Positions 26,139-36,099 are shown, counted from the first letter of the stretch. The stretch is 64,000 nucleotides of DNA from Alphaproteobacteria bacterium (GCA_015062385.1 SUUT01000008.1:1-64000); one strand, 5' to 3'. Notes: a model not told the origin generated them from the letters alone. Program-made: numbers and translations.

Positions 26139-26924
26139 TTATACAGCAACAATTCCTTTAATAGTCGGATGACACTGGTAATTGACTAATTCAAAATCTT
26201 CGTATTTAAAATCATCAATTTCTTTAACATTTGGATTGATTTTCATTGTCGGCAAGGTATAAGGAGTTCTTTCTAACTGAATCTTAACCTGCTCGAAATG
26301 ATTGTGATAAATATGCGTATCCCCCAACGTATGTATAAATTCACCGGCTTCCAAACCTGCCACTTGTGCCATCATCATCGTTAATAATGAATAAGAAGCA
26401 ATATTAAAAGGAACACCTAAAAACATATCGCAACTACGTTGGTAAAGTTGACAGGATAACTTTCCGTTTGCGACATAAAATTGAAAGAATGCATGACACG
26501 GAGGCAAAGCCATTTGATCAATTTGAGCCGGATTCCAAGCAGAAACAATCATCCGTCTGTCATTCGGATTTGTTCGCAACCGATGAACAACATCTTTTAA
26601 CTGATCAATCCCCTGCCCGTTAAAATTACGCCATTGAGCCCCATAAACCGGTCCTAAATCACCGTTTTCATCTGCCCATTCATTCCAAATACGCACATCA
26701 TTTTCTTTTAAAAAACGAATATTTGTATCACCGGAAATAAGCCAAAGCAATTCATAAATAACAGATTTCAAATGTACTTTTTTAGTTGTTACCAATGGAA
26801 ATCCTTTTGATAAATCAAAACGCATCTGAGCCCCAAACAAGGAACGGGTATCTATCCCTGTCCGATTTGGTTTATCAACCCCTTCTTTATATACTTTTTC
26901 CAATAATTCAAGATACTGTTTCAT
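26139..26924 (-). CDS. thyA: thymidylate synthase
   Basis: A 261-aa protein of normal length. The catalytic Cys is in [11 protein letters not shown], and [17 protein letters not shown] binds dUMP and folate. It makes dTMP from dUMP with methylene-tetrahydrofolate and produces dihydrofolate, which the next gene product recycles. GGGGAG precedes the ATG. It lies 9 bp after folA on the same strand, an operon in reversed order to many bacteria. Confidence 0.97.
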   Translation of the reverse strand: MKQYLELLEKVYKEGVDKPNRTGIDTRSLFGAQMRFDLSKGFPLVTTKKVHLKSVIYELLWLISGDTNIRFLKENDVRIWNEWADENGDLGPVYGAQWRNFNGQGIDQLKDVVHRLRTNPNDRRMIVSAWNPAQIDQMALPPCHAFFQFYVANGKLSCQLYQRSCDMFLGVPFNIASYSLLTMMMAQVAGLEAGEFIHTLGDTHIYHNHFEQVKIQLERTPYTLPTMKINPNVKEIDDFKYEDFELVNYQCHPTIKGIVAV

Positions 26925-26933
26925 TTTCTCCCC

Positions 26934-27500
26934 TTATTTTTCAACAATACGTTTCCATATATCCGTTATTTGTGTTTCATTTATCTGCGTATTATTTTTT
27001 ACCCATAAACATACATCAACATTATCTTCCGTTATTGAAGATGTATATGGTAAATAATTCTTCTCCATAAATTCGACACAAGATTTTACATCTACCGGCT
27101 GTCCTGTTAATGAAGCATCAATTTCTCCTTGATAACAGCAATCAACAATAACATCCGGTGCCGTTTCAATATCTGTCATAAACAAACGATAAATACTGGC
27201 ACCCCCGGAAATATAGAGTTCTTCATTTAAAAGAACATCCAATTGCTTTTTGTTTGTGACAACAAAATGATTGTCTTTATCACTAACCTGATAATCAGCA
27301 TCAAACGTCATAACGTATATTTTACGATTCGGCAACGTTCTGTTTGGAAAACTCTCATACGTTGTTTGTCCGGCAACAATGCTTTTCCCTTTTGTGACTC
27401 GTTTAAACCGTTTAAAATCACTGGATATATGCCACGGAATATTAGGACCGATTCCGATAATACAATCATCCTTATGACGACACCAAATTGCTGCTTTCAT
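26934..27500 (-). CDS. folA: dihydrofolate reductase
   Basis: A 188-aa protein. GIGPNIPWHISSDFKRFK carries the active-site Trp and Asp region, AGQTTYESFP binds NADPH and ISGGASIYRLF is the C-terminal motif. It reduces dihydrofolate to tetrahydrofolate. The start at 27500 is fixed by AAAGGAG 6 bp upstream; the longer reading to 27620 has no support. It is co-transcribed with thyA. Confidence 0.95.
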   Translation of the reverse strand: MKAAIWCRHKDDCIIGIGPNIPWHISSDFKRFKRVTKGKSIVAGQTTYESFPNRTLPNRKIYVMTFDADYQVSDKDNHFVVTNKKQLDVLLNEELYISGGASIYRLFMTDIETAPDVIVDCCYQGEIDASLTGQPVDVKSCVEFMEKNYLPYTSSITEDNVDVCLWVKNNTQINETQITDIWKRIVEK

Positions 27501-27577
27501 TTTCATCTCCTTTCTTTGCATATTAAACAATGCATTTTTGTTTGTAAAGAAAAATATTAAAAATTTAAACGGAACAC

Positions 27578-27606
27578 TTGATTTATACCATTTTTTCAGA
27601 TAAAAT
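27578..27606 (+). promoter_or_regulatory. sigma70 promoter for the DUF2065-like gene
   Basis: TTGATT (27578-27583), 17-bp spacer, TAAAAT (27601-27606), 25 bp before the ATG at 27632. Confidence 0.6.
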
Positions 27607-27631
27607 ACTTTATTATACAAGAGGTGCTGAA

Positions 27632-27835
27632 ATGGTAATGAAATCTTTTTTTATGGCAATTTTATTTACACTTGTTATTAAAGGGGTCAGTTATATTCTT
27701 TGTCCGAAATTCGTCAAAAATTGTTCCCAAAAGCTCATGGAAACACCAGATATTCAATTAGTGACATTCGGGTGGATTCTTGTTCTGGTTTCTTTTGCCG
27801 CTTGGGTCGGATATGTTCGTCACATGGATTATTAA
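27632..27835 (+). CDS. DUF2065-like small membrane protein
   Basis: A 67-aa protein with two hydrophobic helices joined by a short polar loop. FFMAILFTLVIKGVSYILCP and the end FGWILVLVSFAAWVGYV fit the DUF2065/YjeT family, which often lies near hflC-hfl genes, though not here. AGAGGTG precedes the ATG at 27632. Function unknown. Confidence 0.7.
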   Translation: MVMKSFFMAILFTLVIKGVSYILCPKFVKNCSQKLMETPDIQLVTFGWILVLVSFAAWVGYVRHMDY

Positions 27836-27889
27836 ACAGATAAAATTCGTTAAAATTCTACCCATTTAAATAACTCTTCTTTTTAACTG

Positions 27890-28834
27890 CTAATTATCAT
27901 ATTTTTCTAAAAAACAACTAATTTCCTTTATCATTGTTTTTTTCAATTTCGGTGACCAATGTCCAATATCCGGAACAATTTTAAACATGCAATTTTCTAG
28001 TTGTTTGACCAAATCATATGCCTGATAAATCGGACAGGTCATATCTAACCGATTGTGAACAATTAAAGTCGGAATATGCTTAATTTTATGAATATTCTTT
28101 AAAATTTCATCCTCTTTTAAAAACATTTTATTTTTTTCGTAATGCAAAAACACTTTAAAACTATTGACCCGATCATCAAATAATGCTGTCACCGGTTTAA
28201 AAGAAGGCTTTAAAGAACCCAATAATCGTTCATATGCACCATAATATTGCATTGCCGTTTTCATTTGTTCATAATTACCTGAAAACATCAACCGATGAAA
28301 ACCGGACACCAACTCTTCTTTGGGTTTTAAAACACTTTTCATTTCATCCATTAAATCAGGATAAAAAATACCACTCTCTTTATCCGACCAATCTAAATCT
28401 TTTTCCCGTGCTAAAAAAATAGCATTTAAAATAAGTGATTTAATCGCTTTGGGATGTTTTTCGGCAAACAACAAAGCCAATGTTGAACCATAAGAACCAC
28501 CACTGACAATAATATCGTTAAGCGGAATATTTAAATGTTTTAATAATTTTTCGGCATCTTCAAGAGTTGTTTGAGGTGTATTATTTAAAACAATATCTTC
28601 AAACGTTGATTTTCCACCACCTCGTTGATCAAATAAAACAATTCTGTATTTTTTTAAATTAAATGCTTCGGCGTGTCCTATTCGGCAACATCCGCCCGGT
28701 CCGCCATGAAATTTTAAAACAACTTGTCCACAGGGATTTCCAACTTCCATATAATGGATTTTGTGTCCCTCACCCACAGAAAGCCAACCACTGTTAAACG
28801 GTTTTATCTTTTTTTTAAATAATGAAAACAACAT
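27890..28834 (-). CDS. pip: proline iminopeptidase-like alpha/beta hydrolase
   Basis: A 314-aa protein. The oxyanion-hole motif HGGPGG, FDQRGGGKS, the nucleophile Ser in GGSYGSTLALLFA, an Asp in NRLDMTCP and the His in DIGHWSP complete the triad. Such enzymes release N-terminal proline from peptides. A cap domain lies at about 140-240. GAGGAAAA precedes the ATG. It follows the ABC-F gene by 12 bp. Confidence 0.88.
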   Translation of the reverse strand: MLFSLFKKKIKPFNSGWLSVGEGHKIHYMEVGNPCGQVVLKFHGGPGGCCRIGHAEAFNLKKYRIVLFDQRGGGKSTFEDIVLNNTPQTTLEDAEKLLKHLNIPLNDIIVSGGSYGSTLALLFAEKHPKAIKSLILNAIFLAREKDLDWSDKESGIFYPDLMDEMKSVLKPKEELVSGFHRLMFSGNYEQMKTAMQYYGAYERLLGSLKPSFKPVTALFDDRVNSFKVFLHYEKNKMFLKEDEILKNIHKIKHIPTLIVHNRLDMTCPIYQAYDLVKQLENCMFKIVPDIGHWSPKLKKTMIKEISCFLEKYDN

Positions 28835-28846
28835 TTTTCCTCCTAT

Positions 28847-30688
28847 TTAAACAAGTTGTTCCGATAGTTCAAGCCATTGATACTCAATATCTGCCAATTT
28901 ATTTTCAATTTCCTTTAAACGATTTTGAATTTCCCTGATTTCCATACCGTTTAAAGGCGTTTCAAACAATTGATGACAATTTTCTTTTTGTTGTGTTAAT
29001 TTATCCATTTCCCGTTCTAATTGTCCCATTTTGGCTTTTATCTGACGAGATTGAACTGCTGAAATACGCTTTTCCGTTCCTTCATTTTTCTTTATTTGTT
29101 TCACATTTTCTTTAATGGGATTGACTGATGTATTTTGTTTTAACAAAAACGCCCGATAATCTGACAAGTCCCCAGAAAAAGGCAAACACCGTTCTTTATC
29201 AATGAGCCATAAATCATCTGCAAACAATTCAATTAAATGAAAATCATGCGTAATTAAAATAACAGAACCTTCAAAATCATTCAAGGCAGATAATAATGCT
29301 TCCCGTCCTTTCATATCTAAATGGTTGGTCGGCTCATCCAAAATAAGCAACGCCGGCTTTTCCAATGCTATTTGAGCAAAAATCAGACGAGCTTTTTCTC
29401 CACCGGAAAGCAACCGAATTTTTGTAACGGCTTTTTCGGCATCAATACCGAAACGGGCCAGATATGACCGAATTTGAACAGGTTTTTCTGCACTCATTAA
29501 AGGTGTAAAAAAATCAAGAGGGGTTTCATCCAGTGGTAATTCTTCCTCCTGATGTTGTGCAAAATAACCAATTTTTAATCCCGAAAGACGATGTATATGC
29601 CCGTTTTGTGGTTTTATTTTTCCCGTTAATAATTTAGCAAAAGTTGATTTACCATTACCATTTTTACCCAACAAAACAATCCGTTCATTTATCCCAACAC
29701 TCAATGATAATTTTCGCAAAACTGTTTTATCTTCATATCCGGCAGAAACATCATCCAATGTTATCAATGGAGGGGCTAACCGTTCCGGCTTTGGAAAAGA
29801 AAAACAATCTGTTTCATCTTGCAAAATAACGGGAATATCGGCCATTTTTTCAAGCATTTTAATCCGACTTTGTGCTTGCTTTGCTTTACTGGCTTTATAT
29901 CGAAATCGGTCAATATAAGCCTGCATATGTGCTCGTTTTGCTGTTAATTTTTCTGCCAAAGCCATTTGTTGTTGACGATTTATGTGACGGGTTTGTTCAA
30001 ACGTGTCAAAATTACCGGTATATAATTTCAGTTGATGATTTTCAATATGTATAATGCGATCACATAATTTATTTAAAATCATTCTGTCATGACTGATTAA
30101 AATGAGCGTACCTTTATATTTATGCAAATGTTCTTCCAACCAGATTGTTGCTTCTAAATCCAAGTGATTCGTCGGTTCATCTAACAACAAAATATCGGAA
30201 TACTGAAACAAAGCCCCTGCCAAAGATAAACGCATACGCCAGCCGCCGGAAAATGCTTTGACCGGTTTATCAAAATCATCATTTTCAAAACCCAATCCGT
30301 TTAAAATATGAGCAATACGCCCTTCTGCTCCGTCAGAATCTAATAATTTCAAACGATCCATAATTTCCGGTTTTTCAATTTCGGAAACACTGTTTAATTG
30401 ATTGCGTAAAGACATCAATTCTGTATCTTTGGATAACACATATTGAACAACAGACATTTCCGTATCGGCAATAGATTGCTCAACATACGCAATACGGGCA
30501 TTTGCCGGCAAGATAATTTCACCATCCATTGTATCTAATTGATTAAGCAAGCACTTAAAAAATGTAGATTTACCGCATCCGTTATTTCCGACTAATCCGA
30601 TTTTTTGATTATCGGCAATATAAACGGAGGCATTATCAAATATCAGGCGGTGCCCTAAACGAACGGTTAATTGGTTAACATCTATCAT
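28847..30688 (-). CDS. ABC-F family ATPase, YheS-like
   Basis: A 613-aa protein with two ABC domains. Walker A motifs are GNNGCGKSTF and GKNGNGKSTF, signatures SGGWRMRLSLA and SGGEKARLIFA, and Walker B LLLDEPTNHLDL and LILDEPTNHLDM. A basic linker of about 80 residues joins the domains, and a C-terminal coiled coil (about 535-610) follows. The layout fits YheS/EttA-type ribosome-associated ABC-F proteins. It differs clearly from the Uup-like protein at 11808. AAGGAAAA precedes the ATG. Confidence 0.9.
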   Translation of the reverse strand: MIDVNQLTVRLGHRLIFDNASVYIADNQKIGLVGNNGCGKSTFFKCLLNQLDTMDGEIILPANARIAYVEQSIADTEMSVVQYVLSKDTELMSLRNQLNSVSEIEKPEIMDRLKLLDSDGAEGRIAHILNGLGFENDDFDKPVKAFSGGWRMRLSLAGALFQYSDILLLDEPTNHLDLEATIWLEEHLHKYKGTLILISHDRMILNKLCDRIIHIENHQLKLYTGNFDTFEQTRHINRQQQMALAEKLTAKRAHMQAYIDRFRYKASKAKQAQSRIKMLEKMADIPVILQDETDCFSFPKPERLAPPLITLDDVSAGYEDKTVLRKLSLSVGINERIVLLGKNGNGKSTFAKLLTGKIKPQNGHIHRLSGLKIGYFAQHQEEELPLDETPLDFFTPLMSAEKPVQIRSYLARFGIDAEKAVTKIRLLSGGEKARLIFAQIALEKPALLILDEPTNHLDMKGREALLSALNDFEGSVILITHDFHLIELFADDLWLIDKERCLPFSGDLSDYRAFLLKQNTSVNPIKENVKQIKKNEGTEKRISAVQSRQIKAKMGQLEREMDKLTQQKENCHQLFETPLNGMEIREIQNRLKEIENKLADIEYQWLELSEQLV

Positions 30689-30752
30689 CTGATTTTCCTT
30701 TAAAAAAAAGATACCAGTCTTTTAGATAAATTTCAACCCTTAAAATGCCTAA

Positions 30753-31865
30753 CTATGACTCAATATCACAATAATCAACAATTTTATGGAGTTTAAAGTT
30801 CATAGTGCCACAATTATCATGACAATGGTCATCCCAAAACTGCAAGGTAATATTTTGAGTACCATCAAATGTAAAATATTTTACAGGATTATTTTTCAAA
30901 GCATTTGTTAAACCATTCGGATTTTGATAATAACACACAAAATGATTTGATGGCTTATCTACATTCAAAATATATCCCTCATTCGTGTCATCAGCAAACA
31001 AAAACAATGAAAAACCAACACTTTGCGTTGCACAATCATAATAATGATAACCGTTTATCCACTCAAAATAATATGTTCCGTTTAAATAACCTAACTCTGC
31101 AACCGTAATCCGACAATCCCTATCATCAGAAACATTCGGAGCATCCGAAACTAAATCTAATGCTAAAACATCTTCCGTTTTACAAATACAAGAACCATCT
31201 CCGGCCGGTGTTTTTTCGTACATACTTGTATCACAATAACAAGAACAATCATCATAATTTTGTGACTGATTTTTAGGACAAACATTTGGACAGGCTTCAC
31301 ATTGAAAATTATAACATCTCGGTTTTTCACTCGGACATTGTTCAGATGTAATACAAGCCTTACATGTTTGACTTTCTTTATGGCAATACGGGGCTTTGGC
31401 AACACAATAAGTTGATCCACATGGTTCATTTGTTCCAAAATAAAAATCAAGTGTGTTATTATCCGTACAATCGGCATTACTACCGTCTTCTATTATGTAT
31501 CCATTTATGGCTATTTCTGAATGGGCATACATATCATTAACTAATATTTGGCAAACACCTTGGGGTACATTTGAAACCTGTATCAAAGCCTTTGTTTCTT
31601 TCGTATCTGCATCAAAAACTAATTCCATCGGAAAAATTGTTGCGATATCATGCCATTCATCTAATGATATTGGTTTCTTTTCTGATTGTTGAATTAAAAT
31701 ATCCAGTGCTCGCAGATTGATATCATTAACGGTTTGATTCGCCTGATATTTATCCATAGCAAACTTATATCCCATAATACCAGCAACACTTAATATCCCA
31801 ATAACGGCAAGCACACTCAGCATTTCCATCAAAGAACGACCGATTTCATTCAATTTATTTTGCAT
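30753..31865 (-). CDS. pilin-like protein, paralogue with unique C-terminal domain
   Basis: A 370-aa protein. The start at 31865 is fixed by GAGGGAAA; a longer reading from 31895 lacks a ribosome-binding site. Prepilin-like GRSLMEMLSVLAVIGIL helix, then YQANQTVNDINLRALDILIQ and the family motif VPQGVCQILV. A Cys-rich linker spans about 155-240. The C-terminal ~130 residues are unique in the window and look strand-rich (YYFEWINGYHYYDC, NITLQFWDDHCHDNCG). Residues 1-200 are nearly the same as in 52579-53646, while the ends differ entirely. The cassette lies at 31908-32061. Confidence 0.85.
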   Translation of the reverse strand: MQNKLNEIGRSLMEMLSVLAVIGILSVAGIMGYKFAMDKYQANQTVNDINLRALDILIQQSEKKPISLDEWHDIATIFPMELVFDADTKETKALIQVSNVPQGVCQILVNDMYAHSEIAINGYIIEDGSNADCTDNNTLDFYFGTNEPCGSTYCVAKAPYCHKESQTCKACITSEQCPSEKPRCYNFQCEACPNVCPKNQSQNYDDCSCYCDTSMYEKTPAGDGSCICKTEDVLALDLVSDAPNVSDDRDCRITVAELGYLNGTYYFEWINGYHYYDCATQSVGFSLFLFADDTNEGYILNVDKPSNHFVCYYQNPNGLTNALKNNPVKYFTFDGTQNITLQFWDDHCHDNCGTMNFKLHKIVDYCDIES

Positions 31866-31907
31866 ATTTTCCCTCACATGATAAAATTGCAACACACATA
31901 TATATTA

Positions 31908-32061
31908 TAAAAAAAGGGACCTTTTTTTCCCGCTTCGAATTAGCAAAATCGGATTTTTGAAAAAATGGAAAATTGTTGTTTTAGTTGAATGATTTAATTA
32001 AAATCAAAAAAAATGCTAAAAAGTGTAAAAAAAAGGTTGCATTTATACGTCCCTTTTTTTA
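31908..32061 (-). promoter_or_regulatory. pilin-family upstream cassette, copy 3
   Basis: Perfect 13-bp inverted repeats TAAAAAAAGGGAC (31908-31920) and GTCCCTTTTTTTA (32049-32061), 128 bp apart. The -10-like element is TATAAA. GCTTCGAATTAGC keeps the TTCGAA core. The ATG is 42 bp past the proximal arm. The remaining 31866-32182 gap shows nothing else clear. Confidence 0.8.
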
Positions 32062-32182
32062 CAGATAAATGCTCCATCATTTGCTCAATATGCACCCTGC
32101 GTACACAAATAATATTACGGTCAATATCATAAACTTAATCGGCTCAAAAAATTGAACCGATTAAAAAGAAAAATCCAATTAG

Positions 32183-32806
32183 TTAACGGATAAAGTTTGT
32201 CGGAGTCCAAACTTCTCGCTCCGGAGGCATAACCCCTGCCGATTTCCCATGTTCAATACATTTTAACAACCAGGCCATATTCCGTCCCAACGTACGCATA
32301 ATCTGTAATCCTTCAACATCTTGTAATACTTCTTCCGGTGTGTTTCCGTGAACCTCATTCCAATATTGCGAAGAAACAACCGGCATATTAGAAATCGTAA
32401 AATATTTGTTTAATCTATCAAATGAAGCAGTCGCCCCTCCTCGACGACAGCTCACAACAGCGGCTGCCGGCTTATATGCCAATTCTTTCCCAACAGCGTA
32501 AAACACTCTATCCATCAAAGCACACAACGCCCCATTGGGTCCGGCATAGTAAACAGGAGAACCAACTATTAAACCATCAACCGTTTTTATTTTTTCTATA
32601 CACAAATTAACAGAATCATCTTCAAAAATGCATTTGCCGGTTGTTTTACATTTACCACAGGCAATACATCCGTGCATTACTGATGCTCCTATGTGGAAAA
32701 TTTCAGTTTCAATACCACATTGCTCTAACATATCTGCAACAGTTCTTAATGCCGTATAAGTACAACCTTTTGGATGCGGACTACCATTAATCAATAAAAC
32801 TTTCAT
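32183..32806 (-). CDS. flavodoxin-fold NAD(P)H-dependent FMN reductase
   Basis: A 207-aa protein. The FMN-phosphate loop is INGSPHPKGCT, and the flavin-side loop is GSPVYYAGPNG. CIACGKCKTTGKC is a Cys cluster as in iron-sulphur flavoproteins, though it may also be redox-active without a cluster. AAGGGGA precedes the ATG. Likely a soluble flavin-dependent oxidoreductase; the substrate is unknown. Confidence 0.85.
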   Translation of the reverse strand: MKVLLINGSPHPKGCTYTALRTVADMLEQCGIETEIFHIGASVMHGCIACGKCKTTGKCIFEDDSVNLCIEKIKTVDGLIVGSPVYYAGPNGALCALMDRVFYAVGKELAYKPAAAVVSCRRGGATASFDRLNKYFTISNMPVVSSQYWNEVHGNTPEEVLQDVEGLQIMRTLGRNMAWLLKCIEHGKSAGVMPPEREVWTPTNFIR

Positions 32807-32897
32807 TATTTTCCCCTTATTTTATTTTTTAAAAATATAAAATAAATATAAATGAATTTTTATCAATAATCCATCAAAAAAATATTTTTTATAAAAA

Positions 32898-32996
32898 TCA
32901 TATTGAAATCGATTTAAATACTGTTTGCCTGTTCAAATATTTTTCCATATTCACATTCATATTGCATTTAACACAATAAGCTTCTACTATTATCAT
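32898..32996 (-). CDS. possible tiny zinc-ribbon remnant
   Basis: A 32-aa reading frame begins MIIVEAYCVKCNMNVNM, which resembles the first half of DUF5679-type zinc-ribbon peptides (AYCVKC), but the second CxxC is missing. There is no good ribosome-binding site. It may be the stub of a lost gene. The rest of the 32807-33080 gap shows nothing I can support. Confidence 0.25.
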   Translation of the reverse strand: MIIVEAYCVKCNMNVNMEKYLNRQTVFKSISI

Positions 32997-33080
32997 AGAG
33001 AATATCATTTTTAGCAAAATATTTCTCCAAAACAAAAAAGGAAACCACCAGCCACACCGGTAATTTTTATGCAAAAAAAA

Positions 33081-33098
33081 CGTCTCTAAAAAGAGACG
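33081..33098 (-). terminator. terminator of rpmE
   Basis: CGTCTCT (33081-33087) and AGAGACG (33092-33098) around AAAA; on the minus strand a run of eight T follows. Confidence 0.85.
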
Positions 33099-33120
33099 AT
33101 TTTTTAAATATTTTGTTCGC

Positions 33121-33339
33121 TTATTTTTTAAAACCGGCAAATCTTTTGTTGAATTTTGCTAACTGTCCACCGGAATCAATCAAACGATACACACCAGTCC
33201 ATGCCGGATGTGAAAGCGGATCAATATCTAAACGCACAACAGCACCGGGGTTACCCAATGTTGAACGTGTTTTAAATTCTGTCCCATCAGTCATCACAAA
33301 GGTAATTTCGTGGTAATCGGGGTGAATGTTTTTTTTCAT
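33121..33339 (-). CDS. rpmE: 50S ribosomal protein L31
   Basis: A 72-aa protein. [17 protein letters not shown] and [25 protein letters not shown] (read in two parts) are typical. No Cys is present, so it is the zinc-independent form. The start at 33339 has GGAG 6 bp upstream; the ATG at 33354 is too far from one. It has its own promoter and terminator, so it is a single-gene unit. In alphaproteobacteria rpmE often lies near suhB and efp, as here. Confidence 0.95.
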   Translation of the reverse strand: MKKNIHPDYHEITFVMTDGTEFKTRSTLGNPGAVVRLDIDPLSHPAWTGVYRLIDSGGQLAKFNKRFAGFKK

Positions 33340-33370
33340 CTTTTTCTCCATCAAATCTATTGAGGACTTT

Positions 33371-33399
33371 TTTATACACGATAATAATTAAAAAATCAA
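33371..33399 (-). promoter_or_regulatory. sigma70 promoter of rpmE
   Basis: On the minus strand TTGATT (33394-33399), 17-bp spacer, TATAAA (33371-33376). Confidence 0.65.
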
Positions 33400-33464
33400 G
33401 AACTTTTTTACTTTTTCAAAAAATAAATCCTTATTTTTATTAAATCGCTTTATTTAAGCCCTTA

Positions 33465-34346
33465 TTATTTTTTTGCATACGCTAAAAAAACATCTTTTAA
33501 GGCAGCATTAGAGGCAATAATTGTTTGTTCTTTCATAATATCAGACAACTCTCGATTACCCACATAATCTGACATAAAACCACCTGCTTCTTTAACCAAC
33601 AAATAACCGGCAGCAACATCCCACAATTTAAATTGTGTCGCAATATAACCGTCATATTGTCCAGCAGCAACAGCTGCCAATGATAAAGTTGTACTGCCAT
33701 TATATCTGATTGAAGCAGCAGATTCAGCAAACTTAACAACATTTGTACGATTGGCTTCACCTTTAAAATAATTACTTCCGATTAATGCCGTTTCAATATT
33801 GCTTCGGGCAGATACCCTCAAACGAGAATTACCGGTTGGTGTCATCAAATAACAACCTTTTCCTTTTTCCGCATAATACAAGTCATTTGTAATAGGATTA
33901 TAAACAACACCCGCAATAACTGTATCTTGATGCATTAAAGCAACAGAAATAGCAAAAAATGGTATCGCATGGATAAAATTTGTTGTCCCGTCAATCGGAT
34001 CGATAACCCATGTGTACGGTGAATTATTGCGTGCCGGAATTGTTCCTGTTTCTTCTGTAATAAAGCCATAATCAGGACGATCTGTGCTTAACTGCTCAAT
34101 TAAAACACGTTCAACCATTGTGTCGGCATTAGAGACAAAATCTCCCGGTCCCTTACGAGAAACCTGTAAATTGGCAATTTCACCAAAATCACGTACCAAT
34201 CTGCGACCAGCTTTACGAACAGCTTTTACCATAATCATTACCTGAGGAGATAATGCTTCAATCATTAAATCTTCACGTGTTTTTGTTTTTTCCCGCTTCA
34301 ATGTTTGTACACGAGGCGTAATTGTTCGTTTTTCGACAACAGGCAT
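33465..34346 (-). CDS. suhB: inositol monophosphatase family protein (SuhB-like)
   Basis: A 293-aa protein. The metal-binding motifs are EETGT, DPIDGTTNF and WDVAAG. SuhB-type enzymes dephosphorylate inositol-1-phosphate or related sugars and can act on rRNA transcription. An N-terminal extension of about 30 basic residues precedes the fold. It overlaps efp by one base (TAATG), so it is translationally coupled. The efp-suhB pairing is typical of alphaproteobacteria. Confidence 0.92.
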   Translation of the reverse strand: MPVVEKRTITPRVQTLKREKTKTREDLMIEALSPQVMIMVKAVRKAGRRLVRDFGEIANLQVSRKGPGDFVSNADTMVERVLIEQLSTDRPDYGFITEETGTIPARNNSPYTWVIDPIDGTTNFIHAIPFFAISVALMHQDTVIAGVVYNPITNDLYYAEKGKGCYLMTPTGNSRLRVSARSNIETALIGSNYFKGEANRTNVVKFAESAASIRYNGSTTLSLAAVAAGQYDGYIATQFKLWDVAAGYLLVKEAGGFMSDYVGNRELSDIMKEQTIIASNAALKDVFLAYAKK

Positions 34347-34909
34347 TATTTAGCCCTCTCAACATAAGAACAATCAGCTGTTGCAACAACAATTTTTTCA
34401 CCGGTTGTCACAAAAGGTGGAATTGTTGTTCTTAAACCATTATCTAATACTGCCGGTTTATAAGATGTTGTGACTGTTTGCCCTTTTAAATACGGCTCTG
34501 TTTCAACAACCGTACAAACAACCTGTAACGGCAATTCAATACCAACAACTTTGCTTTCAATTGTATTAGCAACAACACTCATACCATCTTGTAAGAATGC
34601 AACGGAATCACCCATAAAATCAGCAGGCAATTCAAATTGATCGTATGTTTCCTGATTCATAAAAAACAATGTATCACCATCTCTGTACAAATATTGACAA
34701 TCAATATTTTCAGATGTTAATTTTTCAATAGTATCTTCTGTTCTGAAACGTTCATTTGTTTTGTTACCACTTGCCAAATCACGCATTTCAACCTGCATAA
34801 AAGCACCGCCTTTACCCGGTTTTGTCACTTGTGTTTTCATAACAGTCCATTGTTTTCCATTGTGTTCAATAATCCAACCCGGACGAATATTGTTCGCTTG
34901 TGTTTTCAT
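34346..34909 (-). CDS. efp: elongation factor P
   Basis: A 187-aa three-domain protein. The modified Lys lies in KPGKGGAFMQVEMRD. EF-P enters the ribosome when proline stretches stall translation. The C-terminal TTSYKPAVLDNGLRTTIPPF and TADCSYVERAK are typical. AAGGAAGG precedes the ATG. No EpmA or EpmB gene lies nearby to show how the Lys is modified. Confidence 0.96.
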   Translation of the reverse strand: MKTQANNIRPGWIIEHNGKQWTVMKTQVTKPGKGGAFMQVEMRDLASGNKTNERFRTEDTIEKLTSENIDCQYLYRDGDTLFFMNQETYDQFELPADFMGDSVAFLQDGMSVVANTIESKVVGIELPLQVVCTVVETEPYLKGQTVTTSYKPAVLDNGLRTTIPPFVTTGEKIVVATADCSYVERAK

Positions 34910-35043
34910 TTTTTGTTCCTTCCTTGTTTACAATTTTAAAATATTGGTTTACTATACGCTGATTTATTTTATTTTTCAAGCAAAAAATACGACAACCACA
35001 CAATAAAGATATATCTTGTTATTTTCCTTATTTTTCGTACTTA

Positions 35044-35502
35044 CTATTGTCTGACAGAACTATCTCGTCCTCCGGCATCATATCGCCCAAAGTTTTTAAC
35101 CAATTGTTCCATAACAGACAATTCTTTCCCTTTAACCGGCGAAACAGATTCGTCAAAAGCAATTCTTTTTCCGTTTTCCAATGTTAAATGCGTAATATCC
35201 TGTACACGAGCGTAGGGATCAAATGTAAAAACATAGACATCTCTTTCCACTTCCTTCGGTTCCAAAAACGCTTGACTTTCTTTTATGCTCCGAAAATAAA
35301 CATAAAAATCATCTCCGGCAATTTGATTTTTAAAAGCCGGTTGACCCAACAATTCAACAACTTTATCCCTCGGAAATCCGACTTGAACAATATCCAACCG
35401 CTTCTGTGAAGGCAAATCCCCGCTTTGATGCATTTCCAAACCACAGCCGGATAAAAAAAGTGAACTAATAAGGCAAAAATTATAAAATACTTTCTTGAAC
35501 AT
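35044..35502 (-). CDS. bamE: outer-membrane assembly lipoprotein BamE (SmpA/OmlA family)
   Basis: A 152-aa lipoprotein. The signal peptide ends in the lipobox LSGC (Cys at about residue 20). VQVGFPRDKVVELLGQPAF is the SmpA/OmlA helix pair, followed by strands with DFYVYFRS and VYVFTFD. BamE is part of the Bam complex that inserts beta-barrel proteins in the outer membrane, so the cell is diderm. It is divergent from yceD. Confidence 0.88.
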   Translation of the reverse strand: MFKKVFYNFCLISSLFLSGCGLEMHQSGDLPSQKRLDIVQVGFPRDKVVELLGQPAFKNQIAGDDFYVYFRSIKESQAFLEPKEVERDVYVFTFDPYARVQDITHLTLENGKRIAFDESVSPVKGKELSVMEQLVKNFGRYDAGGRDSSVRQ

Positions 35503-35568
35503 TTTTTTCTTCTCTGTTATAGTTAACTCAATTTATGTATATATAAGCAAAAGAAAGGGCTTTCGTCA

Positions 35569-36099
35569 ATGGAAAAATCAAAATCAACCGTAAAAGATAT
35601 TTCTTATGTATTGGATACCCGCACAATTCCAAGCTCGGGACTGACATTGAAGTTAACAGCAACACCAGAAGAATGTGCCGAATTGGCTAAACGATTTGAA
35701 TTGCCCGCTGTTAACGATTTAAATTGCCACATAAAACTGGAAAAGAAAGAAGATATTATTCAATTAAAAGGACTTTTATCTGCTCAACTTATTCAAGAGT
35801 GTGTTGTCACACTGGAACCATTTGAAAATACACTTTCCGGCGAATTTACTTTATTATTTTCAACAACACCTCAACCACACATTTCCGAATCCGTACCGGA
35901 TATTGATATGGAAGAAGAACCTGTTGAATTTTTACCACGTGGGCAATTATTTTTTAAAGAAATCATTGCCGAACAATTCGGCTTAAACATCAATCCGTTT
36001 CCCAAGCAAACCACAGAACCGTTTGAATACAGAGAAACATCAGCAGAAAATGTGCAAGAAAATCCTTTCAGTGTCCTAAAACATTTGACAAAAGAATAA
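35569..36099 (+). CDS. yceD: YceD family protein (DUF177)
   Basis: A 176-aa protein. The conserved core CVVTLEPFENTLSGEFTLLF and the acidic EEEPVEFL...LFFKEIIAEQFGL are those of YceD, linked to 23S rRNA and L32 expression. In many genomes it precedes rpmF and plsX; here neither follows. It is divergent from bamE, a common alphaproteobacterial arrangement. Confidence 0.88.
   Translation: MEKSKSTVKDISYVLDTRTIPSSGLTLKLTATPEECAELAKRFELPAVNDLNCHIKLEKKEDIIQLKGLLSAQLIQECVVTLEPFENTLSGEFTLLFSTTPQPHISESVPDIDMEEEPVEFLPRGQLFFKEIIAEQFGLNINPFPKQTTEPFEYRETSAENVQENPFSVLKHLTKE

Noticed and set aside
27501-27620. N-terminal extension of FolA
   Set aside because: The ribosome-binding site fits the ATG at 27500 and the added residues do not belong to the family.
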